Below are positions 1-11,945 of a stretch of 64,000 nucleotides of DNA, piece after piece. This DNA is from Branchiostoma belcheri (taxonomy: Eukaryota; Chordata; Leptocardii; Amphioxiformes; Branchiostomatidae): contig NW_017803124.1 of NCBI RefSeq assembly GCF_001625305.1, positions 373,753-437,752 on the forward strand. Reading direction: 5' to 3'. A program made the translations under genes and the position numbers. Below the pieces are notes generated by a model that saw only the letters and a program-made list of their open reading frames with translations, did no database searches and was not told the origin of the DNA. The stretch's first letter is position 1; each line of letters starts with the position of its first letter.

Positions 1-180
1 CATTTTAGTGTGATAAAACCATACTTTAATGTTGTAATCGAGAGTTTTACAAGTTTCCCTGGACTAATGTGACGTATTTCAGCACAGCGCAATAATGGTG
101 ACTGTGCCCAATGATTGTATGCAATAGTGTCCCTTAGTTCCAAGAAGAATGTGTGATTAATTCAACGTTATGTCATGCTT

Positions 181-515
181 CATTATTGATTTTTCTCAAA
201 CAAGCTGCTAGGGGGTCCAAACTTACGTCACTTATTCCCCAGGGCAAGAGCTATCTATCATGCAAAATTCATGACCCTAGCATGTTCAGATCACGAGATA
301 TCAAAACCGGAAGTTCTGCTGCAGTACCATAACAAGCCGCTAAGGGGCCCAAAATCTAATCATTTCGAGGTCTCGTCAAGACCAACCCACCTACTAAGTA
401 TCAAGACAATATATTCAAGCGTTCTTGAGTTATGGTGGTAACAGGCAGACAAACAGACAGACAGACAGACAAACAGACACACCGCCACGAAAACATAACC
501 TTCTTGGCGAAGGTA
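181..515. repeat. Dispersed repeat with 'CGTTCTTGAGTTAT' tail
   Basis: The segment around 340-500 (AAGCCGCTAAGGGGCCCAAA followed by TCAAGCGTTCTTGAGTTAT and a GACA run) recurs in similar form at 42030-42200 (AAGCCACTAGGGGGCCCAAA then CAGCCGTTCTTGAGTTAT). A shorter trace is near 12220-12245. This looks like the conserved 3' tail of a retroelement or SINE, but no coding part is visible and the class is not established. Confidence 0.5.
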
Positions 516-640
516 ATTACTGAATATTGGTATTGTCATACTAGAGGATAGTGTTTGTTAATAGGTAGTATCTGACATAGTAACCACTGTGAATTACGAA
601 GGCCGTAACAGAACACATACGGGGTGAACAAATCGATTGA

Positions 641-791
641 GGGGGTGCAAGATCGCTAGCGATTTTGCACCCCCCGGGGGGTGCAAGATCACCAAAGGGG
701 TGCGAGATCACTAGTGATATCGTTCCGGGGGTGCGAGATCGCTAGTGATTTCGCTCCGGGGGGTGCGAAATCACTGGGGGTGCGAGATCTC
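641..791. repeat. Cluster of palindromic GGGGTGCGAGATC repeats
   Basis: Five to six imperfect units of roughly 17-34 bp start near 641, 676, 697, 727, 759 and 776. The first unit (641-674) is a nearly perfect 34-bp palindrome centred on GATCGCTAGCGAT with G5/C5 ends. Later units keep the core pattern (CGAGATCGCTAGTGATTTCG) but drift. The units lie head to tail, so this is a tandem array of hairpins. Confidence 0.7.
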
Positions 792-800
792 TGTCACACA

Positions 801-1060
801 TGGTCCTAAAGGTAACCAGGGGGTTCTACATACACATGGTACATGGTCCTAAAGGTAACCAGGGGGTTCTACATACAGCTGGTACATGGTCCTAAGGTAA
901 CCAGGGGGTTCTACATACACATGGTACATGGTCCTAAGGTAACCAGGGGGTTCTTTATTTAGCTGGTACATGGTCCTAAGGTAACCAGGGGGGTCTACAT
1001 ACAGCTGGTACATGGTCCTAACCAGGGGGTTCTACATACAGATGGAACATGGTCTTATGT
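801..1060. repeat. 42-43 bp minisatellite, about 7 copies
   Basis: The string TGGTCCTAA or TGGTCTTA recurs at 801, 844, 887, 929, 971, 1013 and 1050, followed by GGTAACCAGGGGGTTCTAC. Spacing is 43, 43, 42, 42, 42 and 37. Each unit carries AAG|GTAACC, which reads as a 5' splice site on the strand of MSH4, but no exon was found in front of it. Confidence 0.85.
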
Positions 1061-1461
1061 CATTGAGCTTTTTCCTGAATCTGAGATAGATCAGGCCAGA
1101 GATCTAGAGGTTGTTTATACAGCTTGCACACAGATCATGGTACTTTTTCTGTTGATTATTAAGGCATTGGCATTTTGAAGACATAACAAAACTTTTCCAT
1201 TTGTAAGACAATATCACAATCCATTATACAGTATACAGTACATGATAGATGTGTAGTATACAGTATATGATACTTCATACTATTAGGTAGTTTATTGTTT
1301 TTTGTAATATATAGATCTCCTACCACTTACTATTAGAATATAGGGTTCCAGTATACAATACTCATATTTTTCATCCTCTCAACCACATTTGGTCACATTT
1401 GTGCATTTAGCCCACCTGGGCAAGAACATGCAATAAAAATTCATATCATATCATATTCCAG

Positions 1462-1596
1462 GATGGACCCCTGCCAGACAAACTACCCGACTGTTTCATA
1501 AAGAGGGTGAAGGTGAAGAGTTCCCTCAGTTTCACCACCACAGACCTGGTTAGCTCATGTACATGTATATATAGATATAGATATTATTAGATATAT

Positions 1597-1638
<42 letters not shown>

Positions 1639-4600
1639 CATTGTAGATAGATGTATAATATATGTATATAATATATGTGTGTATATGTGTGTATATATGT
1701 GTATATATATATGTAATGTGTATCTATATGTATATATGTATATATAAATTATATATATAGGCATTCTGAATGTTCCATCTAATAACATTCTTAATATATG
1801 TTGGAATTGATGTTCTTATGGTCTGCTCTGTTAATTCTCACTCAAATACATTAATAATGGAGAGAGGAGTCTAAATCCTTCCTGCTATAAAATTGCAACA
1901 TGATGTAACCCAACACCAGTTACCATAGTGACAGATGTCTGGTTTAGGTCATTGACCTTATGTTTGGAGAAGAAGAAGAAGAATAGAAATGTTTGCGATG
2001 TCAGAGTTGTTAACTATAACGTGAGCTGTACTGTATGTCAGTATGCCAATTTCAAATATATATTATATTATAGAATATTGTCCAGTTTTGATGCCCCAAT
2101 ACTGCTTTGGGTGCCTTTAACTATATTTGAACATCAGTAATTTATGAACAATTTCTTGTTCTTTGACAGATCAAGATGAATGGTAGGTAATCTACAGATA
2201 ACAATATGCCACTTGTTGTCATGGTTTCTTCTTATTATTGGGTTTTTCTTGTGGTTATTTACTTCAAAATTGTTGAAGGTCACAAGTTTTATATGATGAC
2301 CATTCTGTTGTAGAACAGGTTTTTTTATTTAGTTTTTTTAAAACACATTTCACATGATATTGCCAACAGTTTTCATTAAGCGTTATAACAGTTACAATGT
2401 ACATTTAAGTTATGCAATTGTTTTGTATTGCAAATTTTCATTGTCTCTTTTTTTAGTAGACACATTAAATTTTATTTGGAATATTCTTAATGAAATATGC
2501 AATGTTGTAGAGAGTTTCTTGGTGAAGTATGTTCAAATTTTTGTGTAATGTTTGGTGAGCATTCAATATCAACATTGCAGTCTACTAAATTAAATTTGAT
2601 CATATCTTTTTTAATTTTAACACTAACATGTGATGTTGTCTGCCTCCAGATCGTATTCGTGAGTCTCTGAATGAGATCTACCTCATGACAAATGTGTAAG
2701 TATACATTTTATTGCAATTCTAACATTGTCGCAATCAGGAACTATTAACACACACACACACACACATGCATACAGTGTACACACAGATACATGCACAGAT
2801 TTATACATTGTAGCAGAGTATAAGTGCTAGTTTATGGTTGATTGGCATTATATACTTATGGTCGAAACTTGGCCTTTTGAAAAAAATTAGCTTCTGGGCC
2901 CCCTGGCAACCTTCTTTAATTTGGGACTGCAGCAGAACTTCCAGTTTTGATATCTTGTGTTCTGGACATGCTGGTCAGTAGATAGCTCTTGGCAACCTGA
3001 AGAAACATGGTTTACATGTACAGTGTAGTTCAGAAAACATTTTGTTTTTGCTCTGTTTCTTCTTCTCCAAACACATAAGGTCAATGACCTAAACCAGACA
3101 TCTGTCACTATGGTAACTGGTGTTGGGTTACATTATGTTGCAATTTTATAGCAGGAGGGATTTTGACTCCTCTCACCATTATGAATGCGTTTGAGTGAGA
3201 ATTACATGTAACAGAGCAGACCATATGGGAAGGTACATGTAAACATAATGCTTTGCAAATATTTAAGTTAAGTTTCTAGTTTTTTTTTAAAACTGCAGGA
3301 GCCAATGTTGTTTGTGACTTGTGTAGCTTTTGTATCTCTATCGTGACCTGTCTGTTTCCCCAGAGTGGTGAGTGAGCTGCTGAATGAGGTGCGAGACCAG
3401 ATCGGCTGTCTGTACAAGCTGACGGAGACTGTGGCCACCCTGGACATGCTGGTCTCCTTCGCACACGCCTGCACACTGGGAAACTATGGTAATGGTACAT
3501 GTACATAACCTAAACTACCGTGTGATTGTATTAGTGCATGTATGTATACAATCAAACCTGTGCAAGTGGGGTATAATAATAAAAAAAATGTACCTTATTT
3601 TATATACTATTAGCTAGTTGGGCATTGTATATAATAAAGTGTATGTGTTGGTTTCTACAATTTATATTAAGCACCTAATACAAGTCAATCTTCAGCTTAG
3701 AAGCTTTTCTATGGATTAGGCCACAGCAAGTAAATTTCATGGATGACATCCTCCAAAGACTCCTAATCTAATGCGAGCGGGCGAAAAAAAAAACAAGGCA
3801 GACCGAAAAAAACAAGGTTCCTACATTTTAAAAATTTGACTCAATCATTGTACATGGTTTTGATTCAGTGGGAACATCACATATACACAGTCAGCATCAC
3901 ATATCACTGCATCAAAGTAAGAAACAAAACATTAAATCAGAGCCTTTTCTTGTCTCCTCTCTTCATAGTTATCTGCCGTCCACGTTCTGGCATGGCAACA
4001 GACATCTTTAATTTTTTGCCCATTTTCAGCATGGTGTCACCACTGTCAGAAGGCAACAAAATTTATTTTTTTTTCAAAATCAGACAAAACTTAATGCGCG
4101 CGCTGATGTCATCCATAAAAATTACTTGCTGTGGCCTTAGTTCTTGACAGGAAGCTGAAGGTAGCTTGCAAAGGTACATGTAGCCCTTCAAGCACAACAG
4201 TCAGCCAGCATGGAGTGTCTGAGTCTCATAGTTTTGTGGTTTTCCCAAAGTGCGTCCAGACTTCACCGACACCCTGGCAGTGAAGCAGGGCAGACATCCC
4301 ATCCTAGACAAGATTTCCATGGAGCCGCCTGTAGCCAACAACACCGTGAGTCTGTAGCATACTCAAATCTTGTGGTTAGTGGTCTTTCAAAGCGGAAGGT
4401 TTGGGGTTTGAATCCCAGGGTTCCTAATAAGATAATGTTCTAAACCCTGATTTCCTGCTACTGGTATTAGATTACTTGGGGGAGGGATCAGTTAACTGTC
4501 ATGATCAGAAGGTTGCCATAGCCAACAACATTATAATGTATGGGTCTGGGGACTTTGTAGCATTGTAATCATGGTGAGCCAAATTACATGTGTACTCTCT

Positions 4601-7600
4601 TTTGTGTTACACTGTGTAGGGTTTGAATTTCAATCATTCTGCCCACCATGCAGTGCGGCTTTAATATGTGTTCGTATCGTGCTGATTTGTAAGTGATGCC
4701 ATCCCAGGTACATCTAGTTTGCAAAAAAATATCACTTTGTCTTGGATGAATGATACACAACATCTAGAATTATTGATCATAATAGAATCATGATTTTTGT
4801 GACTTAAGATTGGAACAAAAGTTGACAAATGAATGTGTTTTTTTGCTGACAAGCTGCATTAATGTGCACTTTACATCTGTTTTCTAGTATGCCTCTGAGG
4901 GGAGCAACTTTGTCATTGTAACAGGACCAAACATGGTGAGCTACAAACTTTATATCTGAATAGAGTTACTGTAGACTAATTTAGTGAGGGGGGAATGATG
5001 TAACCGCCGACTGACTGGAAGGTTCAGTGGAAGGCCAATAAATGGTCTCAAAATGACCAGTGAGAGTGGAAATATGCACAGAACCGATGAAAACTTCATA
5101 ATAATGACTTAAAACTACTAAAGACATTCACAATAACTCTAATTACTGCACTGTCAGAGGTAAAATATTTGAATTCTTCTTGTAATATGAACCTTCAAGT
5201 TACTAACATTTAAAGGCACCCAAAACAATTTTAAAGCAGCAAAACTGGTCTTTTTCTACTAATATCTACTAATTACCCATAGTTATTGGAGAATAACTAG
5301 CTTTTAATTAGGCAATTAGGTTATTCACTAATAACTACAAGTAATTAGTAGGTATCAAGTTTAAAATGCCAAATTAGCCAGTGAGGACACCTTAACGACT
5401 TTTTGCTATTGATGGACTCAGAGTGGGAAGTCGACGTACCTGAAGCAGATCGCGCTGCTACAGATCATGGCGCAGACCGGCTCGTACGTCCCCGCCGAGT
5501 ATGGGTCCTTCCGCCTCGCCGACCAGATCTTCTCCCGCATCGGCAGTGACGACGACATCGAAACTAACGCCTCCACATTCATGCTAGAGGTCAGCTTTCA
5601 AACTTTTCATAGGCCCTGAGGCCACACTGACTTAATTTTATGGATGACATCCTCTGAAGACAACAAAACTATTAAAATAAAAATAAAAAAAGTCCAGCCC
5701 TGAAAAAATGCTACTGATCCACAGGAATGCAAAGCTAGTATTATGAATTTGCAGATTGCAGTACATTGCGACTTTTACAACAAGCTGGGTCATGGGGCAC
5801 CTTTACGACATTTACGAGTTGGCATTGTACTGAGTTCTTGAGTCACGTGGAGCTTCGGCAGCCTGGGTGCCTCCCTCCATAGTTACCGTCAGGTCCCTAG
5901 TCCCTACCATGAGCTATGGAGGTTGGCACCCAGGCCAGACCCTTGGAGGAGTTAATTCTTTTTTCTTTCTTTTTTGAGAACAGGGAAAATCAATGCACAC
6001 TCGGATGTAATCCATGAAATTAAATCAGTTTCAATTGGCCTTATTTGGGTTAATGATCCTTAATACTGCATGTTCTTTCCTACATGGTTAAAATGCTGGT
6101 ACAGCAGTTATACTTTTACAGTTATATTGCAAGAGTCTAAAGGTAAAATATCATCATCCGAAGTGTTGATGATAAACAAGAAGACAAGACTAAGCAATGC
6201 CAAATGTTGTGTCAGAAAAGATGTCATCTGGCAAAATTGTAATGCAATGTTGACCAAACATCCAACAAAAACTGAAAATTCCAGGTTTCAAATAGGCGCA
6301 GTACATTCTGCCAACATGCTAGAAAAAAAGGAAAAATAAGAGATGAGAATTTCTGATAATAAATTATAATTATGTAGGAAACATGTCAACTGATTTTTTG
6401 TGCGTAACTGTAGCCTTTGTAATGGAGTACAATGTCTGAAAACTTGCCATGAGAGACAAATTCTATCAAGTTCACATCAAATTGGAATTTTGGATGTGTT
6501 TTATTGGGCTAAAATTATTTTGTTTTCCCAGATGAGGGAGGTAAACTACATTGTCCAGAATGCGACCAACACTTCCCTCATCATCATAGATGAGTTGGGA
6601 CGAGGTAAGATGCATGGATGTTGCACTTTCTCTTGATTTCTGCTTGAATTAACATTTTCCCTGCTGCCTAACTCATATAAACAAATGAATACAGAATTGG
6701 TAGCCATAACGCTACTTTGGTATGCTAGGTTAAAACAGATTTATTAAATTAGTAAGAAATGAAATTATTTCATTGCAAGAGTAAGGTCCTTTTACCAACA
6801 GTTACTGTTACAGTTACTGTAGTACTGTTACTGTTTATGGATCATTTTGCTTTTGACACCAGCTTCTGTACCTGAATAGCCTGGGTATAACAGTTACTGC
6901 CCTTCAGCATAACAAGTGTGTCTGGAGCCTTCAACTTTGGCAAATTACCTACAATATCACACTGTGCATGCACAGTTTCAAACATGATCCAGCTTATTAC
7001 TGGGTTCAGTGCTTGTATCATTGTTTTCTGCCTTTTCAGGCACCAGTAATGAGGAGGGTGTTGGGCTCTGTCATGCCATCTGTGAATACCTGCTGAGCCT
7101 TAAGGTACAGGACGTACTGGACTACTTCTGTCAATTTTATGGATGGATTGTTCAATCTTATGGGTGGGTTTTGGACGGGTCTGCCTAAATACCTCAACCG
7201 ACCTCAACCGACCTCGTAATGGGTTAACATGTAGTATACATGTACATGGGCTAACAACCTTTTGCAATGCTCTGGATACATTGTCTATGCTTGTATGAAT
7301 GGAAAAAAACACTGTAACTCTGACGTATTTACCAGTTTTTAAAAGTTATTCCTCTGGTTTGATGTTCCGCGGAGCGTTCCGCCTTGATGATGAGGTCAAT
7401 GGAGGTCAAGTCGGTAGGCGTACGTGCTTAGCAGCTTGGATGTCAGGCTGGAGAACACTCTCTATATAGCTATTATGAGTTGGTTATCATAGTATGATTT
7501 ATAATTTAATTGGTTGCTTCTCTTATAATTTAATCAATTGCAAAATTCTCAATAAAAGACGTATTTTGGCCCCAATGGTTGAAGAAAGTCCTTTTCTTCC

Positions 7601-10166
7601 TTAGTACTTGTTAATGTTTTTCAATGTAACAATACAACTTCGTTTCATTGAAAGTTCAAAATCTTCAATTATAAACCAGCCTGATATGATGACTTCGTGG
7701 CTCATATTGTAACATTTCCGGCCTTCATGGGGTGCCTTGGCCTTTTTTTCGCCCTGTCACTTCATATTTTTTCTGAAAAAATCAGAGAAACAACAAATAA
7801 AATTGGTGTGGCCTAAGCTCCACAAGAAGAACTGACAATGTCTGTTTCCCCAGGCTTTCACCTTCTTTGCCACCCACTTCCTGGAGTTGACCAGTCTGGA
7901 TAGCCTCTATCCTAATGTGGAAAAGTGAGTTTACTTAATAATATAACTGTTACCGTAACAGTACTGTTCATGTGCTCATGTCAATAGTGTCAATCCCATA
8001 TTAAGTCAACAGATTTTACAGAAAGTACATGTATGCCAGACAGACTAATGGTCTGCTGTGTTTTTCCTAACTTTGGGAAGCAAATTTTATCCCATATAAT
8101 TTTACCTCCAGATCGAGAAGGAGATATCCTTCTGTGGTACTGTTATTGGTCGTGTTTGTGTTTGCAGCTATAACTTATGGTGGATTTTTTTGATTTTTTG
8201 TATACATAGACAAGTTATTGGGTTCCAGATTTGATATTTCTTTGTATCTGTATTTTCAGGTATTGAAATAAAAACACCTTGATGCTGTATGTACATGTGG
8301 TGTGGTATTGTCAACAGCTGTTGTCCACACTACTTTCAGGACGGGGGTCTAAGCTAGTGTATTATATATTATTGTGATATCACCTATCTTTTAAATTATG
8401 TATTCGTTACTGTTAAATTTCTGTTAATATAATGATGCCTGAAATTGTCAGCAGTTGTCATGAACATTGTGCATTATACTTTGATTTCATTTATTTTTTT
8501 ATTAAAAGATTCCTTCATAAAGAAGCTCTTAGAAGCAGGTACCCTTGCCTCATGACTTGATACTAACTTGATGCCTTGTTGCCATAGTTACCATTTTGAG
8601 GTCCTGCGTACCTTCAGTGAGGTGGGGAACTGCCACAAGATCTCCTACACACACGTGCTGTCCAAGGGACACACACAGGAGAAACACTACGGTAGGGGCG
8701 TTACGTTGAAGTATGTCAAATTTTCTGCATGTAACGTTAGACTGGCAAAAGGTAGCAAGGTGGTGGTGTACATGTAGTTAGGCCACAGCAAGTAAATTTT
8801 ATGGATGACATCCTCTGCAGACTCCCAATCTAATGTGATAGGGCAAAAAAAAAAAAGGCGGGCCAAAAAACAAGATTCCCACATTCTCAAATTTTGACAT
8901 AAACATTATTTTAACAAGAAATGATGTCCTATATTGTACTAAATTTACTGAGAACTATTACACCATCCTTCTGTCACAACTTAGGAAAAAAATAAAAGTT
9001 TTTAAAATGGTTTTGATTTGGTGAACGTCGTGTATATTTTGTTGTCATGGTAGTGTCGTGCAGGCTGCGACATAACAGCCAACAAAGATCTAAGAAAGAC
9101 CAAGGATATTATACTGTCCTTGGACAGACTAAACCCCAACAAGGCAGCTGAATTTTCAGGACACATGCACCACTATGACAATAATGTTCTCTATGTTTAG
9201 TTTTCTTGGCATGAATGCTAAACAGAATATTGACTTTAAGAAACAAATGAGACACTGTTTAATTTCTCCACCAGGCCTGCAGTTAGCGGAGGTGTCCACC
9301 CTGCCCAGCCCTGTGGTACAGGAAGCCAAGAGGATCGCTGCTCAAATCACACAGCAGAAAAAGGTATCACTAAGTTCACATTCAGGGGCAATTAATGCAA
9401 TCACACAGGAGATGTTCCTGTAACAGTGGGGTTCGAGCACCACCAACTTACCCAATACGGGTCTGGACCTTTTGGTGTAGCGGTTAGTGCATTGGTTTCT
9501 TGAGCAGGCGGTTGTAGAAGACCATACTGTACTTTTTGTTGTGTCAATAGAATCTAATCTATGTTATGGTTTACATCTTTGGACTTCTGTGCCAGGGTGT
9601 CTTCCCTGGATATCTGAGCAGGGTTTTCCTTCCCTGTAGTTTCAGTTTTACTAATTCTCCGTTTAAAAGAATCCATACAATAAAGACATTTATTCCATTG
9701 TATTAACCCTTGCAAGACCGCTCAAATTTTGTGCCTGTAAACATGTTTGCAGTTTTCAGTCAAATATTCACAGGCACCAATGCTTTACAATTATATTAAT
9801 GTGTAATGTACATGTACAGCATTGGGCTGGGAAGGATCCTGAAGTGAATGTTTCAAAATTGAGATTTTTCAAAGTTCTTGAAAAAAAACATGTATATCAA
9901 CAAAAAGACCAACTAAATCAACAGTTTTAATAAGAAAACAGATAGAGGCATTCTATATTTCTTCCATCCGTGTATGTTACACAATCATGTATTAGATGAA
10001 CCAGACTTGCAGTACCGAGTCCAGACAACAGAGGGCAGTGTTCAGACTTGCCACGCGGCTGATGCAGGCAGCTCGGAACTCCCGTCTGGATGAAGACAGT
10101 CTGCGAGAATACCTGAAGAGTCTCAAGAAACAGTACGAGGATGACTGCCAACCTGTTGAGGAGTAG
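1462..10166 (+). CDS. MSH4: MutS protein homolog 4 (MSH4), 3' half, 13 exons
   Basis: Meiosis-specific MutS homologue; with MSH5 it forms a clamp on recombination intermediates and promotes crossovers, without a role in mismatch repair (known of the family). Exons: 1462-1548, 2170-2182, 2650-2695, 3364-3488, 4251-4345, 4888-4935, 5422-5589, 6532-6604, 7040-7104, 7854-7924, 8588-8691, 9275-9363, 9996-10166. All junctions are GT/AG, phases agree, and the total is 1155 bp (384 residues plus stop). It matches the C-terminal 40% of the roughly 940-residue vertebrate protein; the N-terminal part is upstream of the window. Seen: clamp-domain residues (SFAHACTL), Walker A GPNMSGKST split between the sixth and seventh exons, [24 protein letters not shown], Walker [12 protein letters not shown], the ATHFLEL histidine motif, and a helical C-terminus with [10 protein letters not shown]. 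The gene runs convergent to C2CD5. Confidence 0.95.
1590..1645. repeat. (GATA)n microsatellite
   Basis: About a dozen GATA units in an intron of MSH4, followed by a TATG/TGTATA-rich stretch to about 1755. Confidence 0.9.
2170..2182 (+). CDS. MSH4: MSH4 13-bp microexon
   Basis: Thirteen bases between TTTGACAG and GTAGGT encode Ile-Lys-Met-Asn plus one base. The phases of the flanking exons (0 before, 1 after) require exactly this length, and the residues fit the I-K-M-N step of MSH4 known in vertebrates. It is the shortest coding exon of this gene in the window. Confidence 0.85.
3719..4136. mobile_element. Family A MITE, full copy
   Basis: A 418-bp element bounded by inverted ends GGCCACAGCAAGTAAATTTC and its complement (ATTACTTGCTGTGGCC). 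It is flanked by TTA on both sides, which fits the three-base TWA target duplication of PIF/Harbinger-type elements (inference). Four other full-length or near full-length copies in the window share the interior. No transposase is encoded, so it is non-autonomous. Confidence 0.85.
4355..4440. repeat. tRNA-like SINE head fragment
   Basis: TTGTGGTTAGTGGTCTTTC followed by GGGGTTTGAATCCCAGGG resembles an A box and B box of a tRNA-derived promoter. It begins a few bases past the donor of the fifth MSH4 exon. Folding as a real tRNA was not supported, so it is taken as a SINE remnant. Confidence 0.45.
7550..7817. mobile_element. Family B MITE, 5'-truncated copy
   Basis: The right end AACAAATAAAATTGGTGTGGCC and the interior (CTTCATATTTTTTCTGAAAA, and CCAATGGTTGAAGAAAGTCC) match full copies at 43837-44218 and 54818-55188. 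The left terminus is not recognisable. Confidence 0.7.
8781..8898. mobile_element. Family A MITE, left-end fragment
   Basis: GGCCACAGCAAGTAAATTTT and the next 100 bases match family A copies, then similarity stops. It lies in the MSH4 intron after the exon ending at 8691. Confidence 0.8.
9996..10166 (+). CDS. MSH4: MSH4 last coding exon
   Basis: The exon opens after ATCATGTATTAG in phase 0 and reads 56 codons to TAG at 10164-10166, ending QPVEE. The stretch [20 protein letters not shown] is the conserved MSH4 C-terminal helical region. An interspersed transposon begins only 28 bases after the stop, so most of any 3' UTR must lie in, or splice around, that element. Confidence 0.9.
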   Translation: MNQTCSTESRQQRAVFRLATRLMQAARNSRLDEDSLREYLKSLKKQYEDDCQPVEE

Positions 10167-10194
10167 TAGCCAGAAGATGCTAAGAATTCTCTTA

Positions 10195-10611
10195 GGCCAC
10201 AGCAATTAAATTTTATGGATGACATCCTCTGCTGACTCTGAAGACTAATGCGAGTGGGTGAAAAAAAAACAAAAAACAAGGCTGGTCGAAAAAACAAGGT
10301 TCCTACATTTTCAAATTTTGACTCAATCATTGTAGAAATGGTTTTGATTCAGTGGGAACATCACATACACACAGCCAGCATCACATATCACTGCACCAAA
10401 GTAAGAAACAAAACATTAAAAAGCCTTTTCTTGCCTCCTCTCTTCATAGTTATCTGCCATCCACCTTCCGGCATGGCAACAGACATGTTTGACCATTTTC
10501 AGCACGGTGGCCACTGTCAGAAGGCAAAAAAAAATTATTTTCTTTCTTCCAAAATTAGGCGAAAATAAATGCATGCGCTGATGTCATCCATAAAAATTAC
10601 TTGCTGTGGCC
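10195..10611. mobile_element. Family A MITE directly after MSH4 stop
   Basis: A full 417-bp copy with ends GGCCACAGCAATTAAATTTT and TTACTTGCTGTGGCC. It is flanked by TTA on the left and TAA on the right. It starts 28 bases after the MSH4 stop codon and contains AATAAA at 10564-10569 on the MSH4 strand, so it may form part of the 3' UTR. Confidence 0.85.
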
Positions 10612-11252
10612 TAAGTCATTAAAGATACTTTCTCAAGACACAGATATCAGCTTGATACTCCCTAGCACTATTCTGTTTAAGACAGGAAAGAGGATGGTTT
10701 GGGGTTTATTCCCTCTCTTGGAGCACAGTTTTTCATGTTTGAATTTGTGAAACATTGAGAGAGACTTCATCTGCTCAGAGCCAGAGTTTTGGAAACACCT
10801 TAAAGTTGTATGTCTTTGATTATGTACTCTTTTGTTCAACAGCACAAAATACATAGGCTGGGTTTAAGATTGTTCCCTCCTTGAGTGTTGCTAGTGTCAA
10901 GAGAAACTTCAGCTTTAACAAGGAGAAGTCGTAGACATCGTCCCTCCATGAAATAGCTTGTTATTTTGTAATCTTTTGGTGTATTTTAATAGAGATATTA
11001 TGAGTCAAACTTTGTTTTTATCAGCAGAATGATAGATGTCTATAGATGTCTATCCTTTAAGAATTTTGTTGTGGCACTTCGTATTGGAAGGGGTTGCCCA
11101 AGCTGTCATGTGCAGGCGTTTAGTGTCTTGTTACCATGGTTTGAGGTCAATGACCTCTCAAGCACAACATATTAACAAACCACAGATGACCCAGTTCCCT
11201 GCTGAATGACCGATTAAAGATAAGATATATTTCCTGCAGACTAGAGGTAATA

Positions 11253-11945
11253 GATAGAGCACGGTTTGAGGCTGACTATGAGGATTTAGAACTGCCCCGC
11301 CCACCAAGGGGATTTCATGTCTCCCGAGGCCGGAGGCCGAGGGTGACATGAGATCCCCGAGGTTGGGCGGGCAGTTCTAAATCCGAGTATTCAGCCTCAA
11401 ACCGTGCTCTATCTAACTTAGAGCACTTCTAGGGCCCCGAAGTTGATCAACTCCATCCACTAGAACTTGATTTTGCTTTATAAATCTTTGTTTAGTGTCA
11501 CTTTTTGTCTTGTTTCGAGGAGTTGTTTGGTTGTCCATCTGGGCTGATTAACGACCGCTAGGTCGTTAATCAGCCCAGATGGACAGTCAAACAACTCCAA
11601 GAAGAGTCAAACCATGTGTGGTGATGAGCCAGTCAGTCTCCTCTGATTCCCCAGGGCAGAAAGCTGGACACTGCCATTGGCCAGTTGTTGTTTCCATGGA
11701 AATAACAATGGGCGGGTCCAACATAGTGTAATTTATTCGGTTAGTTAGAGCACCTCTGTCCCTAGAGAGGGACCAATTCCAGCTCACTGGTTGGCTGAGA
11801 AGAGGGTGGCTGGTTAGTTAGTGCACCTCTACCCCAAGGGAGAGAGGTGCACTAACTCACAAGTATGCTACTATGTGGATATAATCACTAAAAATCCAGG
11901 ATCCCTATTGGCTGAGGGGACCTAGCAGTGCTCTAAGTAAAAATA
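11253..11945. repeat. Cluster of foldback hairpins
   Basis: Three hairpins lie side by side. 11253-11414 pairs GATAGAGCACGGTTTGAGGC with its complement at the far end. 11519-11598 is an 80-bp palindrome with only a four-base centre and two mismatches per arm. 11813-11858 pairs GTTAGTTAGTGCACCTCT with AGAGGTGCACTAACT. The words TTAGAGCACTTCTAGG (about 11419) and its near complement CCTAGCAGTGCTCTAA (about 11922) may be the ends of one larger element that holds two of the hairpins. Confidence 0.7.

Larger units (their letters stand above)
1..1461. other. Non-coding left flank, probably an MSH4 intron
   Basis: No exon could be recognised here. Because the first MSH4 exon seen (1462) begins in phase 0 after an AG acceptor, this stretch is most likely intron of MSH4, whose 5' half lies outside the window. 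It holds a dispersed repeat tail (about 181-515, with a GACA run near 450-475), a block of palindromic GGGGTGC repeats (641-791) and a 42-43 bp tandem array (801-1060). The rest is AT-rich with no strong signal. Confidence 0.6.

Noticed and set aside
1060-1100. Possible MSH4 exon before 1462
   Set aside because: A short open stretch precedes GAG|GTTGTT, but the residues do not resemble MSH4 and there is no convincing acceptor.
10248-10568. 106-codon open frame after MSH4
   Set aside because: It lies entirely inside a family A MITE; similar frames occur in the copies at 3836 and 20134, with no protein-like conservation.
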